From NCBI GenBank assembly GCA_951640165.1, contig OX621257.1, forward strand, positions 13,713,201 through 13,777,200: a stretch of DNA of 64,000 nucleotides, in the 5' to 3' direction. The first letter of the stretch is position 1; every line of letters starts with the position of its first letter. The translations under genes and the position numbers were made by a program. Below are positions 59,401 to 59,874 of this stretch, piece after piece. The notes under the pieces are model-generated. The model ran no database searches and was not told where the DNA came from. It worked only from the letters and a program-made list of their open reading frames with translations. This DNA is from Pseudoips prasinana. Its lineage: Eukaryota > Arthropoda > Insecta > Lepidoptera > Nolidae.

Positions 59401-59874
59401 AACCCGAAAATGGACCGTATTTGTGGAGCATCGCATCGGTCCAAACCATGGCCCACCTAAAATCGCCACATGTTCATGGCAGGTTCTTCAGTGGCCTAAT
59501 ACAACTAATAAAACTTATATATAACAATACAACAAATAAAATTTTTGTGGCCACGTTCCGGGCCACAAAAATTTTATTAGTTTGCCATCGACACCCAAGT
59601 AGAAGACATTGGCTCAGTAACTCGCCGCAATTCGTGGATTTGCATCATCACTGTGTTAGTTTTAAGTCAACACTAAACACTTTTAAGTCCTATAATAAAC
59701 AGTTTAACTGAAAGTAATGAGAGTGTGACAAACCTGTGCATGTCTAAGCTGGTTAACGAGCGTGGCGCACCTTTCAGGGTCCTTCCGGCCGTCAAAGGAG
59801 TCCAACTCCGCCGCGACCATATTTAATGCGTCGTCGGCGAAGAAGAACTGTGCCAGAAGTGACCGGTCGTCCCT
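2309..59874 (-). CDS. LST2: LST2 / ZFYVE28 orthologue, FYVE-finger endosomal protein (13 exons joined, 5' exon missing)
   Basis: Joined exons (minus strand, 5' to 3'): 59734-59874, 20780-20917, 17400-17590, 15824-15971, 14071-14176, 11517-11672, 10442-10550, 8299-9783, 7483-7581, 5395-5600, 4513-4732, 3166-3284, 2309-2445. All have AG/GT borders and phases agree throughout; the sum is 3,255 bases, 1,084 codons plus TGA. Domains: conserved LST2 N-terminal region (about residues 1-330), long Ser/Thr/Asn/Asp-rich probably disordered region (330-824), short acidic-helical UIM-like segment (about 833-846), conserved helical block (858-900), C-terminal FYVE finger (about 1011-1075) with [17 protein letters not shown] and four CxxC pairs. 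Known for the family: FYVE binds PI3P on early endosomes; worm lst-2 and human LST2 restrain EGFR signalling, the human protein being controlled by mono-ubiquitination. Transfer of that role here is inference. The first exon with the start codon was not found up to 64,000. Family members are usually about 900-1,000 residues, so little is missing. Confidence 0.93.
2591..2845 (+). repeat. Interspersed repeat, inverted partner of 13686-13993
   Basis: Contains CACTCACACAAACACGCGCA and a piece reading CTAAGCGGTTATCGCGGTGC. The reverse complement of nearly the whole segment recurs at 13686-13993 with scattered differences and a few insertions. It lies in the last intron of LST2. Family not recognised. 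Confidence 0.7.
3166..3284 (-). CDS. LST2: LST2 exon, first half of FYVE finger
   Basis: 119 bases, phase 2 in, phase 1 out. Reads [20 protein letters not shown], then [10 protein letters not shown] and RRRHHCRNC. It contains the WxxD motif, the first CxxC, and the R(R/K)HHCR patch that contacts PI3P. GC-rich. Acceptor ctcag at 3285-3289, donor GTAAGG from 3165; the intron interrupts the conserved Gly after the second Cys pair. Confidence 0.96.
3520..4512 (-). repeat. Degenerate tandem copies of the 3' part of an LST2 exon
   Basis: Four partial copies lie downstream of the exon at 4513-4732, starting near 3522, 3712, 3904 and 4330 on the plus strand; spacing is 190, 192, 426 and 189 bases to the next unit. 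Each carries the part encoding the Arg-Lys-Ser-Ala-Asp-Asn-Ala motif, then a donor-like GTATGT or GTATTT and about 40 bases of intron. The 3712 copy keeps a good donor but has internal stops; the 3904 copy is open only in its 5' half; the 4330 copy is frameshifted with AAG instead of CAG before the donor; the 3522 copy has lost the donor. The extra spacing between 3904 and 4330 is a GC-rich segment at about 4050-4290. Confidence 0.85.
4513..4732 (-). CDS. LST2: LST2 exon (parent of the decayed tandem copies)
   Basis: 220 bases, phase 1 in, phase 2 out. Open throughout, from [20 protein letters not shown] to VSTGDLSYN plus AG. Acceptor gcag at 4733-4736, donor GTATGT from 4512. Its phase fits both the upstream exon and the FYVE exon. 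Its 3' two-thirds, donor and a short piece of intron recur four more times just downstream (3,520-4,480). Those copies are frameshifted or lack splice signals, so this is taken as the functional exon. Confidence 0.88.
4914..5085 (+). repeat. Interspersed repeat, same family as 31446-31620
   Basis: Starts CAGAGTTGTTCAAACC and includes CTTAACGACTGTTGTCTAAT and CGCGGTCACCCATCT. A close relative in the same orientation is at 31446-31620. Family not recognised; probably a fragment of a LINE or SINE. Confidence 0.65.
5395..5600 (-). CDS. LST2: LST2 exon
   Basis: 206 bases, phase 2 in, phase 1 out. Carries the strongly conserved [20 protein letters not shown] and [12 protein letters not shown], followed by a Pro/acidic stretch. 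Acceptor ccag at 5601-5604, donor GTAATT from 5394. Confidence 0.93.
5910..6145. repeat. Two short interspersed repeat fragments
   Basis: 5910-5985 resembles the 3' part of the tRNA-derived SINE family in reverse (cf. 48008-48075 and 61390-61450). 6030-6145 starts GGGGGATATGCCATAAACGC and belongs to a family seen also at 32815-32985, 36907-37082, 39478-39562, 40046-40176, 47093-47158, 56785-56960 and 61118-61312. Confidence 0.6.
6207..6470 (+). mobile_element. tRNA-derived SINE
   Basis: tRNA-like head with B-box GGTTCGAATCCCGG at about 6258, then a body with CACGAATATTTGTTTCTGAG and a tail ending near TTGTCCCAATACAATACATT. Typical lepidopteran SINE layout; an intronic LST2 insertion. Confidence 0.8.
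6471..7482. other. LST2 intron; LINE-tail-like repeat at 7190-7450
   Basis: The 3' part (about 7190-7450, ending ACGTGAATAAAAACC and an A/T-rich tail) matches in inverse the tails at 39572-39770 and the split one at 49474-49491 / 53530-53665. An open frame at 6808-7155 (115 codons) has no recognised domain and is probably spurious. Confidence 0.5.
7483..7581 (-). CDS. LST2: LST2 exon with UIM-like helix
   Basis: 99 bases, phase 2 in and out. Reads [20 protein letters not shown], then [12 protein letters not shown]. The acidic run followed by an Ala/Leu helix is conserved in LST2 and resembles a ubiquitin-interacting motif, with Gln instead of the usual Ser. Acceptor gcag at 7582-7585, donor GTAAGG from 7482. 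Confidence 0.9.
7582..8298. other. LST2 intron, a local 54-base tandem duplication
   Basis: At about 7735-7805 the phrase GGAGAAAATATTYCGGGCAC occurs twice 54 bases apart. Nothing else recognised. Confidence 0.5.
8299..9783 (-). CDS. LST2: LST2 large central exon (disordered region)
   Basis: 1,485 bases, phase 2 in and out, about 495 residues (roughly 330-824 of the visible protein). It begins [20 protein letters not shown] and ends NLDHFVDEG. The middle is rich in Ser, Asn, Asp and Thr with no recognisable fold, as expected for the poorly conserved linker of this family. Notable pieces: DSGVST near 8,900, resembling a phosphodegron core, and a Lys/Arg cluster [16 protein letters not shown] near 8,385-8,440. 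Acceptor ccag at 9784-9787, donor GTAAGT from 8298. Confidence 0.92.
9973..10293 (-). mobile_element. Non-autonomous Helitron-like element
   Basis: Begins on plus with CTAGCTGTGCCCGCGACTTC, the reverse complement of a Helitron 3' end (…GGGCACAGCTAG with a GC-rich hairpin just inside). The opposite end is …TATTTGTATAGA. No coding capacity. A related copy in the other orientation is at 11786-12082. Confidence 0.8.
10442..10550 (-). CDS. LST2: LST2 exon
   Basis: 109 bases, phase 1 in, phase 2 out. Reads [20 protein letters not shown] followed by [15 protein letters not shown]. Acceptor gcag at 10551-10554, donor GTAGTA from 10441. It lies between two Helitron-like elements in opposite orientation (9973-10293 and 11786-12082). 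Confidence 0.9.
11517..11672 (-). CDS. LST2: LST2 exon
   Basis: 156 bases, phase 1 in and out. Contains [20 protein letters not shown] and [13 protein letters not shown], both typical of LST2. Acceptor ttcag at 11673-11677, donor GTGAGT from 11516. Several other frames are open across it and are shadows. Confidence 0.93.
11786..12082 (+). mobile_element. Non-autonomous Helitron-like element
   Basis: 5' end TCTATACAAATAAATAAAAT, 3' end GTCGCGGGCACAGCTAG followed by T. Inverse relative of 9973-10293. Lies in the intron upstream of the 11517-11672 exon. Confidence 0.8.
12183..12395. repeat. Two adjacent palindromes
   Basis: Stem 1 at about 12184-12238: GCGACCGTACGAGTAGCTCG pairs with the segment ending CGTACGATCGC, with an 8-base loop. 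Stem 2 at about 12349-12395 folds around CTTTAATAAAG. Could be remnants of a foldback element. Confidence 0.6.
12396..13685. other. LST2 intron, mostly unrecognised
   Basis: Contains a short piece of the long SINE family near 12503-12565 (TTTGGCCCGACAAGGAATTT). At 13475-13520 there is a short repeat with GGGGTAGCTTGATATGCTGG, related to 24665-24760 and 53220. No gene seen. Confidence 0.45.
13686..13993 (-). repeat. Interspersed repeat, inverted partner of 2591-2845
   Basis: Reverse complement matches 2591-2845 over most of its length, including the shared block around ACAGCACCGCGACAACCGCT and the AAAACATATTTGTTTTATAA end. It stops just upstream of the 14071-14176 exon. Confidence 0.7.
14071..14176 (-). 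CDS. LST2: LST2 exon
   Basis: 106 bases, phase 0 in and phase 1 out. Reads [20 protein letters not shown], then [15 protein letters not shown]. Acceptor ccag at 14177-14180, donor GTATAC from 14070. Confidence 0.92.
14328..14720 (+). mobile_element. LINE-tail fragment followed by tRNA-derived SINE
   Basis: 14328-14480 starts with a CAT trinucleotide run and GACTCCCACTGCTGGACTAA, the inverse 3' end of a LINE family seen at 35659-36169. From about 14530 a tRNA-like head (GGTACGATTCCCACCC) and a body with GTCTGTTTGTCCTGATTCTG form a SINE of the type at 27180-27400. Confidence 0.65.
14972..15345 (+). mobile_element. Long tRNA-derived SINE (~375 bp)
   Basis: Head reads CTGCCTCGTTGTTTTAGCGG with B-box-like GGGTTCAAAACCC, body with CCAGGTGCCTCGAAGAGAGA, end with GACCAAGAGGACATTACATT and an ATT run. 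Relatives on the minus strand at 30411-30787, 41936-42311 and 55665-55942, and a head-only piece at 27018-27137. Confidence 0.75.
15824..15971 (-). CDS. LST2: LST2 exon
   Basis: 148 bases; the first base completes an Arg codon, then 49 codons beginning [19 protein letters not shown] and ending [13 protein letters not shown]. This is one of the best conserved stretches of the family. Acceptor tctag just above 15971, donor GTGAAT from 15823. Confidence 0.93.
15972..16825. other. LST2 intron, nothing recognised
   Basis: AT-rich, no open frame with similarity and no clear transposon ends. Confidence 0.4.
16826..17062 (-). mobile_element. 5'-truncated LINE 3' fragment
   Basis: Reverse complement encodes, in broken frames, pieces of the LINE C-terminus also seen at 35659-36169 and 42960-43250 ([14 protein letters not shown] and a QQW-like end). 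Begins on plus with a TCAT-rich tail. Confidence 0.65.
17400..17590 (-). CDS. LST2: LST2 exon
   Basis: 191 bases, phase 0 in and phase 2 out. Starts [20 protein letters not shown] and ends HESLRIFD plus AG, which completes an Arg codon with the next exon. An unrelated overlapping frame reads through the exon, but only this frame shows family similarity. Acceptor cag at 17591-17593, donor GTAACT from 17399. Confidence 0.93.
17890..18069 (+). mobile_element. Non-autonomous Helitron-like element
   Basis: 5' TCACACTAATATTATAAAGG, 3' AACCGCGGGGCACAGCTAG with the hairpin CGCGGGTAAAACCGCG. Full short copy, 180 bp. Confidence 0.85.
18070..18749. other. Intron sequence, nothing recognised
   Basis: AT-rich. 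A SINE 3' remnant may lie near 18600-18690 (TTGACCTAGTTTGGGACCAG). Confidence 0.4.
18750..19125 (-). mobile_element. Two Helitron-like copies in tandem, minus strand
   Basis: 18750-18863 begins CTAGCTATGCCCCGCGGTTT and ends with TAATATAAGTAGGA. A second, 3'-truncated copy ends near 19125 (ACGTTTATAATAGTAGTAGG) and contains a CATC tetranucleotide run at about 19062-19085. Confidence 0.7.
19126..20779. other. LST2 intron with a GC-rich palindromic patch
   Basis: About 20455-20625 repeats the phrase GCGACGCGTCGCCAC / GGCAACGCGTCGCCACG, each nearly self-complementary; a similar phrase occurs near 2,262-2,290. Otherwise no gene or known repeat seen. Confidence 0.45.
20780..20917 (-). CDS. LST2: LST2 exon
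   Basis: 46 codons, phase 0 at both ends, opening [18 protein letters not shown] and closing with the hallmark [13 protein letters not shown] of LST2 proteins. Acceptor cag at 20918-20920, donor GTGTGT from 20779. It ends the giant intron. Confidence 0.93.
21029..21211 (-). mobile_element. tRNA-derived SINE (third type)
   Basis: Minus-strand tRNA-like head with GTGGCGCAGCGGCTAAG (A box) and GCGGGTTCGAATCCCGCG (B box), then a body containing CAACTATTTGTGTGACTCAT. Close copy at 57960-58150; decayed copy at 53708-53870. The body beyond the tRNA-like part and the multiple copies argue against a real tRNA gene. Confidence 0.8.
21212..22060. other. LST2 giant intron, nothing recognised
   Basis: Contains a local inverted pair near 21648-21690 (CGCCTGTGTCTGTAAC / ACACAGGCG). 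No gene seen. Confidence 0.4.
22061..22220. mobile_element. Foldback element (MITE-like)
   Basis: Terminal inverted repeat GTGGACACGGGTCTCAAT at both ends (22061 and 22220), with an inner inverted GCCGTTTCGGCATTGATTGC / GCCGAAACG pair. About 160 bp, non-coding. A relative with a decayed left end is at 34378-34524. Confidence 0.75.
22690..22815 (+). mobile_element. tRNA-derived SINE fragment and TA microsatellite
   Basis: tRNA-like head with GGTCGATTTCCACCC, body GTCTGTTTGTTCTGGGTCTG, ending in a (TA)n run at 22808-22827. Confidence 0.65.
22828..23033 (+). mobile_element. Non-autonomous Helitron-like element
   Basis: 3' end AACCGCGGGGCACAGCTAG preceded by a hairpin; the 5' limit near 22828 (TCAAGAACGGG) is uncertain. 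Confidence 0.65.
23309..23546 (+). mobile_element. Helitron-like element, internally deleted
   Basis: 5' TCTATACATAAAATAAAATC, 3' GGGGCACAGCTAG. Compared with 57508-57827 and 31793-32062 it lacks the block with ACCTACGGGGGAGGAGCTGT and the 3' hairpin. Confidence 0.75.
23611..23962 (-). mobile_element. Helitron-like element with inverted 5' ends
   Basis: Minus-strand element with 3' hairpin at 23615-23640 and body like 57508-57827. Near 23835-23962 it carries two copies of its 5' end in opposite orientation (TCTATACATTTAATTAAATC and, reversed, TATTATATGTATAGA), forming a palindrome. Confidence 0.7.
23964..24190 (+). mobile_element. tRNA-derived SINE
   Basis: Head GGCCTGTTGGTCTAGTGTTT with GAGTTCGTTCCCCACC, body GTGTCTGGGTGTTATTTATC. 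It directly abuts the Helitron above. Same type at 37312-37510 and, inverted, 44868-45017. Confidence 0.75.
24340..24500. repeat. Two short palindromes with related arms
   Basis: At about 24344-24396 and 24448-24500, arms of the type CAGATATAGTGCTATTAATA / ACTATATCTG fold back. The two hairpins resemble each other. Confidence 0.6.
24507..25036. mobile_element. Foldback transposon-like element
   Basis: Ends are inverted: GGCTATACACACTCGCCGA on the left, and TCGGCGAGTGTGTACAGCC on the right. Inside lies another inverted pair GCCAGCACATCAAGCTACCC / ATAGCTTGATGTGCTGGC (24671-24757). No coding frame of note. Confidence 0.65.
25240..25386 (+). repeat. Left inverted terminal repeat of DIRS-like element
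   Basis: 147 bases. The outer 51 recur exactly, inverted, at 29970-30020. The inner 121 (25266-25386) recur inverted at 30160-30280 with one difference noticed. Confidence 0.85.
25741..26945. repeat. Tandem array, five ~241-244-bp units
   Basis: Units begin CATTCATAGATATTGCAATA at 25741, 25985, 26229, 26470 and (variant) 26711, i.e. periods 244, 244, 241, 241. Within each unit a ~36-base phrase is itself duplicated (TTGTGGACAGCTATTAGGGC and TTGTGGATAGCTACCAGGGC). Copies are nearly identical, so the array looks recently amplified or homogenised. Each unit has an open frame of about 53-60 codons in the same register; I see no reason to call it a gene. Confidence 0.92.
27018..27400. mobile_element. 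Two SINE pieces inside the DIRS-like element
   Basis: 27018-27137: head of the long SINE family on minus (CCCGGGATTTGAACCCAGGA, ending CTAGACCAACGAGGCA). 27180-27400: plus-strand tRNA-derived SINE with GTGGGTTCGATTCCCATCC. Confidence 0.7.
27650..28800 (+). pseudogene. DIRS-type reverse transcriptase / RNase H, broken
   Basis: Recognisable segments scattered over three frames: [20 protein letters not shown] (27748 on, upstream of the RT), [15 protein letters not shown] (about 28035), VYLDD (RT catalytic box, about 28317), then RNase H with [27 protein letters not shown] and [16 protein letters not shown] (28640 on). Numerous stops and shifts. Spacing of RT and RNase H motifs is normal for the DIRS group. 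Confidence 0.75.
29430..29890 (+). pseudogene. DIRS-type tyrosine recombinase, broken
   Basis: Frame pieces: [17 protein letters not shown] (29490 on), [20 protein letters not shown] (29551 on) and [12 protein letters not shown] (29757 on). The last holds the H-x-x-R catalytic motif of tyrosine recombinases. In the second, related proteins have Arg where this copy has Thr (codon 29578-29580), one of the catalytic residues. Frameshifts separate the pieces. Confidence 0.65.
30015..30353. repeat. Palindromic unit abutting the DIRS-like right end
   Basis: Arms of about 80 bases (30015-30096 and 30274-30353) contain CGAACTTACCTGTACGTGAA and a variant of the element tip (CGACGGCTTCGTCCGAAGAG). Between them lies the inverted 121-base copy of the left terminal repeat. 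Confidence 0.8.
30411..30787 (-). mobile_element. Long tRNA-derived SINE
   Basis: Minus-strand copy: GCCTCGTTGGTCTAGCAGTA head, B-box GGGTTCAAATCCCGGG, body running to CTTGCCGCCGTAGGCG. Nearly full length. Confidence 0.8.
30788..31445. other. Intron sequence, nothing recognised
   Basis: AT-rich; no gene or clear transposon ends. Confidence 0.4.
31446..31620 (+). repeat. Interspersed repeat, same family as 4914-5085
   Basis: Contains GCTTAACGTGCCTTCCGAAG and GGCGGTCACCCATCT in the same order as the copy at 4914. Confidence 0.65.
31793..32062 (-). mobile_element. Non-autonomous Helitron-like element
   Basis: Begins CTAGCTGTGCCCCGCGGTTT and ends near TATTATATCTAAAGA. Same subfamily as 57508-57827. 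Confidence 0.8.
32063..32814. other. Intron sequence, mostly unrecognised
   Basis: A piece at about 32620-32670 (CCCGCGACACAGGGCTTAAA) resembles the end of the 57960-58150 SINE type. No gene. Confidence 0.4.
32815..33420. repeat. Interspersed repeat family copies in two orientations
   Basis: 32815-32985 (minus orientation, TGCGATCGCCAACCCGCCTG), followed by a LINE-tail-like GGACGTAATTCGGCTGATAT with ATG run; 33275-33420 (plus orientation, ATTCCCTCGGGGCGACTTCT). Confidence 0.6.
33619..33759 (+). mobile_element. Non-autonomous Helitron-like element
   Basis: TCCTACTAATATTATAAATG at the 5' end and AACGCGGGGCACAGCTAG at the 3' end; 141 bp. Confidence 0.85.
33781..33905 (+). mobile_element. LINE 3' fragment
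   Basis: AAGTACCCTAAACCGGCG… and GGGAAACAGGCGTGAGTCTA match 47524-47800 and, inverted, 54185-54510, the 3' end of a LINE with an endonuclease/RT-type protein. Confidence 0.65.
33906..34377. other. AT-rich intron sequence, nothing recognised
   Basis: A short direct repeat TTATTAAATATCTGAA at 33923-33975; otherwise nothing. Confidence 0.4.
34378..34524. mobile_element. Foldback element, relative of 22061-22220
   Basis: Inverted arms GGCAAATCATTACTTTTAGG / CCTAAGGGCAATGATTTGCC. The right end AAGACCCGTGTCCAC equals that of 22061-22220; the matching left end is missing. Confidence 0.65.
34525..35234. other. AT-rich intron sequence, nothing recognised
   Basis: No gene or recognisable repeat. Confidence 0.35.
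35235..36345. repeat. Tandem array of ~115-bp units, split by a LINE
   Basis: Units marked by AGACCACGTTGGCAGCCCTA begin near 35242, 35355, 35491, 35605 (variant) and 36244. The fourth unit is interrupted by the LINE fragment at 35659-36169; removing it restores normal spacing. Confidence 0.85.
35659..36169 (+). pseudogene. 5'-truncated LINE with target-site duplication
   Basis: Encodes the C-terminal end of a non-LTR retrotransposon protein in broken frames: [20 protein letters not shown], then [17 protein letters not shown] and QQWTSF, ending in an ATG trinucleotide run. Flanked by the 10-base direct repeat ACACTAGACT (35649-35658 and 36170-36179), the signature of target-primed insertion. 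Confidence 0.85.
36670..36905. mobile_element. Foldback element (MITE-like)
   Basis: Arms include GCTCTACCGGCTAAGTC at the left and GACTTAGCCGGTAGAGC at the right, then inverted TCGATTTCTTAAATGGCGTT. About 235 bp, non-coding. Confidence 0.8.
36907..37150 (-). repeat. Interspersed repeat and LINE tail
   Basis: GCCATAAAGAATATCGCCAT to TGGCATATCCCTC (minus orientation of the 61118-61312 family), then a LINE end GGCCGTCATTCGGCTGAC with an ATG repeat at 37119-37145. Confidence 0.6.
37312..37510 (+). mobile_element. tRNA-derived SINE
   Basis: Head TTGGTCTAGGGGTTAGTTTC with GTGGGTTCGATTCCTACCC, body GTGTGATGAGCACGATTATA. Confidence 0.75.
37511..38271. other. Intron sequence, nothing recognised
   Basis: AT-rich, no gene and no clear repeat ends. 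Confidence 0.35.
38272..38366 (-). mobile_element. Short Helitron-like element
   Basis: AAGCTGCGCCCCGCGGTTTC to TAATATTAGTAGA. The following CTCTAGCG also follows the Helitron at 18750-18863, so both may sit in a larger repeat. Confidence 0.65.
38384..39330 (-). pseudogene. hAT transposase relic (ZBED/SCAND3-like)
   Basis: The left edge CAGTGTTTTTCAACCTGTGG has the look of an hAT terminus. Reverse complement shows broken frames with [19 protein letters not shown] (about 38790-38845) and [20 protein letters not shown] (about 38690-38750), motifs of hAT transposases of the ZBED/SCAND3 type. Stops and shifts throughout; the right edge is unclear. Confidence 0.7.
39478..39770 (-). repeat. Interspersed repeat followed by LINE tail
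   Basis: 39478-39562: TGCGATCGCCAACCCGTCTG family. 39572-39770: GGTTTTTATTCACGTAGACT to about ACACGGATTGTATG, the same tail that is split at 49474-49491 and 53530-53665. Confidence 0.6.
40046..40176 (+). repeat. Interspersed repeat fragment
   Basis: ATTTCCTCGATACTATTTCT … GAGATGAGATGGAGTGGCGA, a diverged copy of the 61118-61312 family. Confidence 0.5.
40177..41159. other. Intron sequence, nothing recognised
   Basis: Contains a CG-rich spot CTACAACGCGCGTACGCGCG near 40588. No gene seen. Confidence 0.35.
41160..41935 (+). pseudogene. LINE reverse transcriptase C-terminal fragment
   Basis: Open for 229 codons from 41160 to 41849. Motifs: [79 protein letters not shown]. These follow the RT catalytic domain in many insect non-LTR elements. 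The catalytic part is missing, so this is a 5'-truncated copy. It ends with AATAAAGTCTTATTATTATT, a trinucleotide-type tail, directly against the SINE at 41936. Clade not settled. Confidence 0.85.
41936..42311 (-). mobile_element. Long tRNA-derived SINE
   Basis: Minus-strand head GCCTCGTTGGTCTAGCGGTA with GGGTTTAAATCCCAGG, body to CGCCGTGGCCGAAATTCGGC; joined to the LINE tail through a shared ATT/TAA run. Confidence 0.8.
42312..42959. other. Intron sequence, nothing recognised
   Basis: Short open frames only, no similarity. Confidence 0.35.
42960..43250 (-). mobile_element. 5'-truncated LINE 3' fragment
   Basis: On minus encodes, in pieces, [24 protein letters not shown] then a QQWTS end, with a CAT/ATG trinucleotide tail at 42967-42979. 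Same family as 35659-36169 and 16826-17062. Confidence 0.75.
43524..43605. repeat. Short palindrome
   Basis: GAGGTTTCTATAGGGTTGCC pairs with GCCAACCCTATAGAAACCTC around a short loop. Confidence 0.7.
43606..44040 (-). pseudogene. LINE RT C-terminal fragment
   Basis: Minus-strand frame includes [19 protein letters not shown] and [20 protein letters not shown], then [17 protein letters not shown]. Pattern matches the C-terminus of Jockey/R1-like insect LINEs; the catalytic part is missing. Confidence 0.6.
44041..44867. other. Intron sequence, nothing recognised
   Basis: No gene and no clear repeat borders. Confidence 0.35.
44868..45017 (-). mobile_element. tRNA-derived SINE
   Basis: Minus-strand head GCCAGTTGGTCTGATGGTTA with B-box-like GCGTTCGATCCCCACCC, body CAAACAATTGTGCTAATCAC reversed. 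Same type as 37312-37510. Confidence 0.7.
45018..46267. other. Intron sequence, nothing recognised
   Basis: A LINE-tail remnant may lie at 45846-45880 (AGAGGCCTTCATCGAGCAGT). No gene seen. Confidence 0.35.
46268..46600 (-). pseudogene. Probable LINE C-terminal fragment
   Basis: Minus-strand frame [20 protein letters not shown] then [14 protein letters not shown] resembles the extreme C-terminus of insect RT proteins. Short, so weakly supported. Confidence 0.45.
46790..47093 (-). repeat. Interspersed repeat with inverted-looking ends
   Basis: Starts TAGGGTTCCGTACCCAAAGG, ends CGACTCGCACTTGGCCG. Same family as 56269-56530 and as the repeat that hosts the Harbinger element. An inner hairpin AAAAACGAGCAAATATTTTT sits at 46997-47031. 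Confidence 0.8.
47498..47983 (+). mobile_element. Helitron-like element interrupted by a LINE fragment
   Basis: 5' TCCTACCAATATTATAAATG, 3' AATCGCGGGGCACAGCTTG. The element is split at 47523/47801 by a 277-base insert (47524-47800) with near-identical flanking octamers TGCGAAAG and TGTGAAAG, consistent with a target duplication. Insert matches the LINE 3' end at 54185-54510. Confidence 0.8.
47984..48765. other. Intron sequence with SINE remnant
   Basis: 48008-48180 resembles a reversed SINE 3' part. Remainder unrecognised. Confidence 0.4.
48766..48991. mobile_element. Foldback element
   Basis: Arms of about 100 bases: GCGCAGACAGAGAAGAGCGC … pairs with …CGCTTCTCTCGGTCTGCGC, continuing through AGGATTTTATTAAG / CTTAATAAAATCCT and GTGCATATATGCTTGAAC / GTTCAAGCATACATGCAC. 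Loop near GCTCGCGCAGTCTCGCGC. Confidence 0.8.
49871..52521 (+). pseudogene. HARBI1-like transposase, two exons, one frameshift
   Basis: Exon 1 49871-50166 from a true ATG, acidic N-terminus then [30 protein letters not shown] and [12 protein letters not shown]; donor GTAAGT at 50167. Exon 2 from 51770 after ttgttacag, phase matched (AG|A gives Arg). It continues [20 protein letters not shown] to MPVPT, then a single surplus base near 51915 shifts the frame; the rest ([20 protein letters not shown] on) is open to TAG at 52521. DDE-type residues are present: Asp in [10 protein letters not shown], Asp in VVDADGFF, Glu in SVECAYGM. Without the shift this would be a normal-length transposase, so it is inactivated only recently or by a sequence error. 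Confidence 0.88.
50427..52954 (-). pseudogene. MADF-BESS-type accessory gene of the Harbinger element
   Basis: Exon 1 (about 52672-52954, or from ATG 52819): [20 protein letters not shown] and [16 protein letters not shown], the first half of a MADF (Myb-like) DNA-binding domain; donor GTATGT from 52671. Exon 2 (frame open 51404-50427, stop TGA): [13 protein letters not shown], then [20 protein letters not shown] and [10 protein letters not shown], a BESS motif, then a Pro/Thr-rich tail. Harbinger elements usually encode a Myb/SANT-type partner that helps nuclear import and DNA binding; that is the inferred role. The middle of the MADF domain was not found; the expected place is occupied by a long palindrome (51377-51618), so the gene may be broken. 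Exon 2 lies inside the transposase intron on the other strand. Confidence 0.75.
51377..51618. repeat. Long palindrome in the Harbinger element
   Basis: Arms of about 110 bases, AAAGTTAAATGAATATAAAG at the left and its complement at the right, centred on GTACTCCAGAATTCTGGAGT. Each arm also contains a smaller hairpin of GTGGCACCTCAATCT units; a further unit lies at 51709. The left arm overlaps the start of the MADF-BESS exon 2 frame. Confidence 0.85.
53028..53089. repeat. Perfect 62-bp palindrome
   Basis: Two 31-base arms with no spacer, starting AAGGCTGATTTACATTGATA; centre GGCGCC. It lies near the right end of the Harbinger element, upstream of the minus-strand gene. Confidence 0.92.
53708..53870 (-). 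mobile_element. Decayed tRNA-derived SINE
   Basis: Same type as 21029-21211: CAACGCCCGCACTAGGGAAA, CACAAATAGTTATCCTTGGC and a damaged B-box GGGTTCGATTCCCGCC on minus. Confidence 0.65.
54185..54510 (-). pseudogene. LINE endonuclease/RT C-terminal fragment
   Basis: Minus-strand frame open for 103 codons: [55 protein letters not shown], then [14 protein letters not shown]. This is the standard C-terminal end of many insect LINE proteins. Shorter relatives are at 33781-33905 and 47524-47800. Truncated at the 5' side. Confidence 0.8.
54713..54835 (-). mobile_element. Truncated Helitron-like element
   Basis: TATAGCTGTGCCCCGCGG at the start, then TTATCACAGCTCCTCACCCT; breaks off after CGACCTCTTAGTAATTCG. 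Confidence 0.75.
54836..55664. other. AT-rich intron sequence, nothing recognised
   Basis: No gene or clear repeat borders; the end is A/T simple-sequence-like (55440-55500, AATATAAATATG repeats). Confidence 0.35.
55665..55942 (-). mobile_element. Long tRNA-derived SINE, diverged
   Basis: TAATGTCCTCTTGGTTTTCG to the region with TGTTCAACTAAAGG on minus; the head is decayed. Confidence 0.6.
56269..56530 (+). repeat. Interspersed repeat (intact copy of the Harbinger target)
   Basis: GCCGGCGAAGTGCGAGTAGG at the start, CCCTTTGGGTACGACACCCT at the end. The uninterrupted GCGAAGTCTTAGTAATAGGG shows the pre-insertion state of the Harbinger target. Confidence 0.8.
56769..56960 (+). repeat. Poly-G run and interspersed repeat
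   Basis: Fifteen consecutive G at 56769-56783, then TATCCCATAACCGCCAGGCT to about CGGCGTTAACCACACAGT, the family of 61118-61312. Confidence 0.65.
56961..57507. other. Intron sequence with a reversed SINE end
   Basis: About 57235-57330 reads TCTTGGGACAATGTCACACA, the reverse of the SINE tail at 6207-6470, with a TA run. No gene. Confidence 0.45.
57508..57827 (-). mobile_element. Non-autonomous Helitron-like element, near full length
   Basis: ATAGCTGTGCCCCGCGGAGT at the 3' side, TATATTATATGTATAGA at the 5' side; 320 bp. The fullest example of the subfamily at 23309-23546, 23611-23962, 31793-32062 and 54713-54835. Confidence 0.8.
57960..58150 (-). mobile_element. tRNA-derived SINE (third type)
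   Basis: Minus-strand head with GTGGTGCAGCGGCTAAG and GCGGGTTCGAGTCCCGCG, body to CCCTAGTGCGGGCGTTT. Pair of 21029-21211. Confidence 0.8.
58606..58735. mobile_element. Foldback element
   Basis: AATCACTGATCACCAATCAC … ACTCACTCGTCC pairs with GGACGAGTGAG … GTGATCGGTGATTAGTGATT. About 130 bp, non-coding. Confidence 0.8.
58736..59733. other. LST2 intron with a ~74-base tandem duplication
   Basis: 59300-59453 repeats ACATGTCTAGGTGGGGGACT twice, 74 bases apart. 59549-59600 (GCCACGTTCCGGGCCACAAA) is shared with 5850-5900. No gene besides the adjoining LST2 exon. Confidence 0.5.
59734..59874 (-). CDS. LST2: LST2 exon (most 5' one visible)
   Basis: 47 codons in phase 0 at both ends. The translation runs from [20 protein letters not shown] to [11 protein letters not shown] and contains the family motif [13 protein letters not shown]. 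Acceptor ttacag at 59875-59880, donor GTTTGT at 59733. In relatives this segment follows a very short N-terminal stretch, so only a small coding first exon should be missing. The exon is GC-richer than its surroundings and isolated by about 38.8 kb from the next one. Confidence 0.93.
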
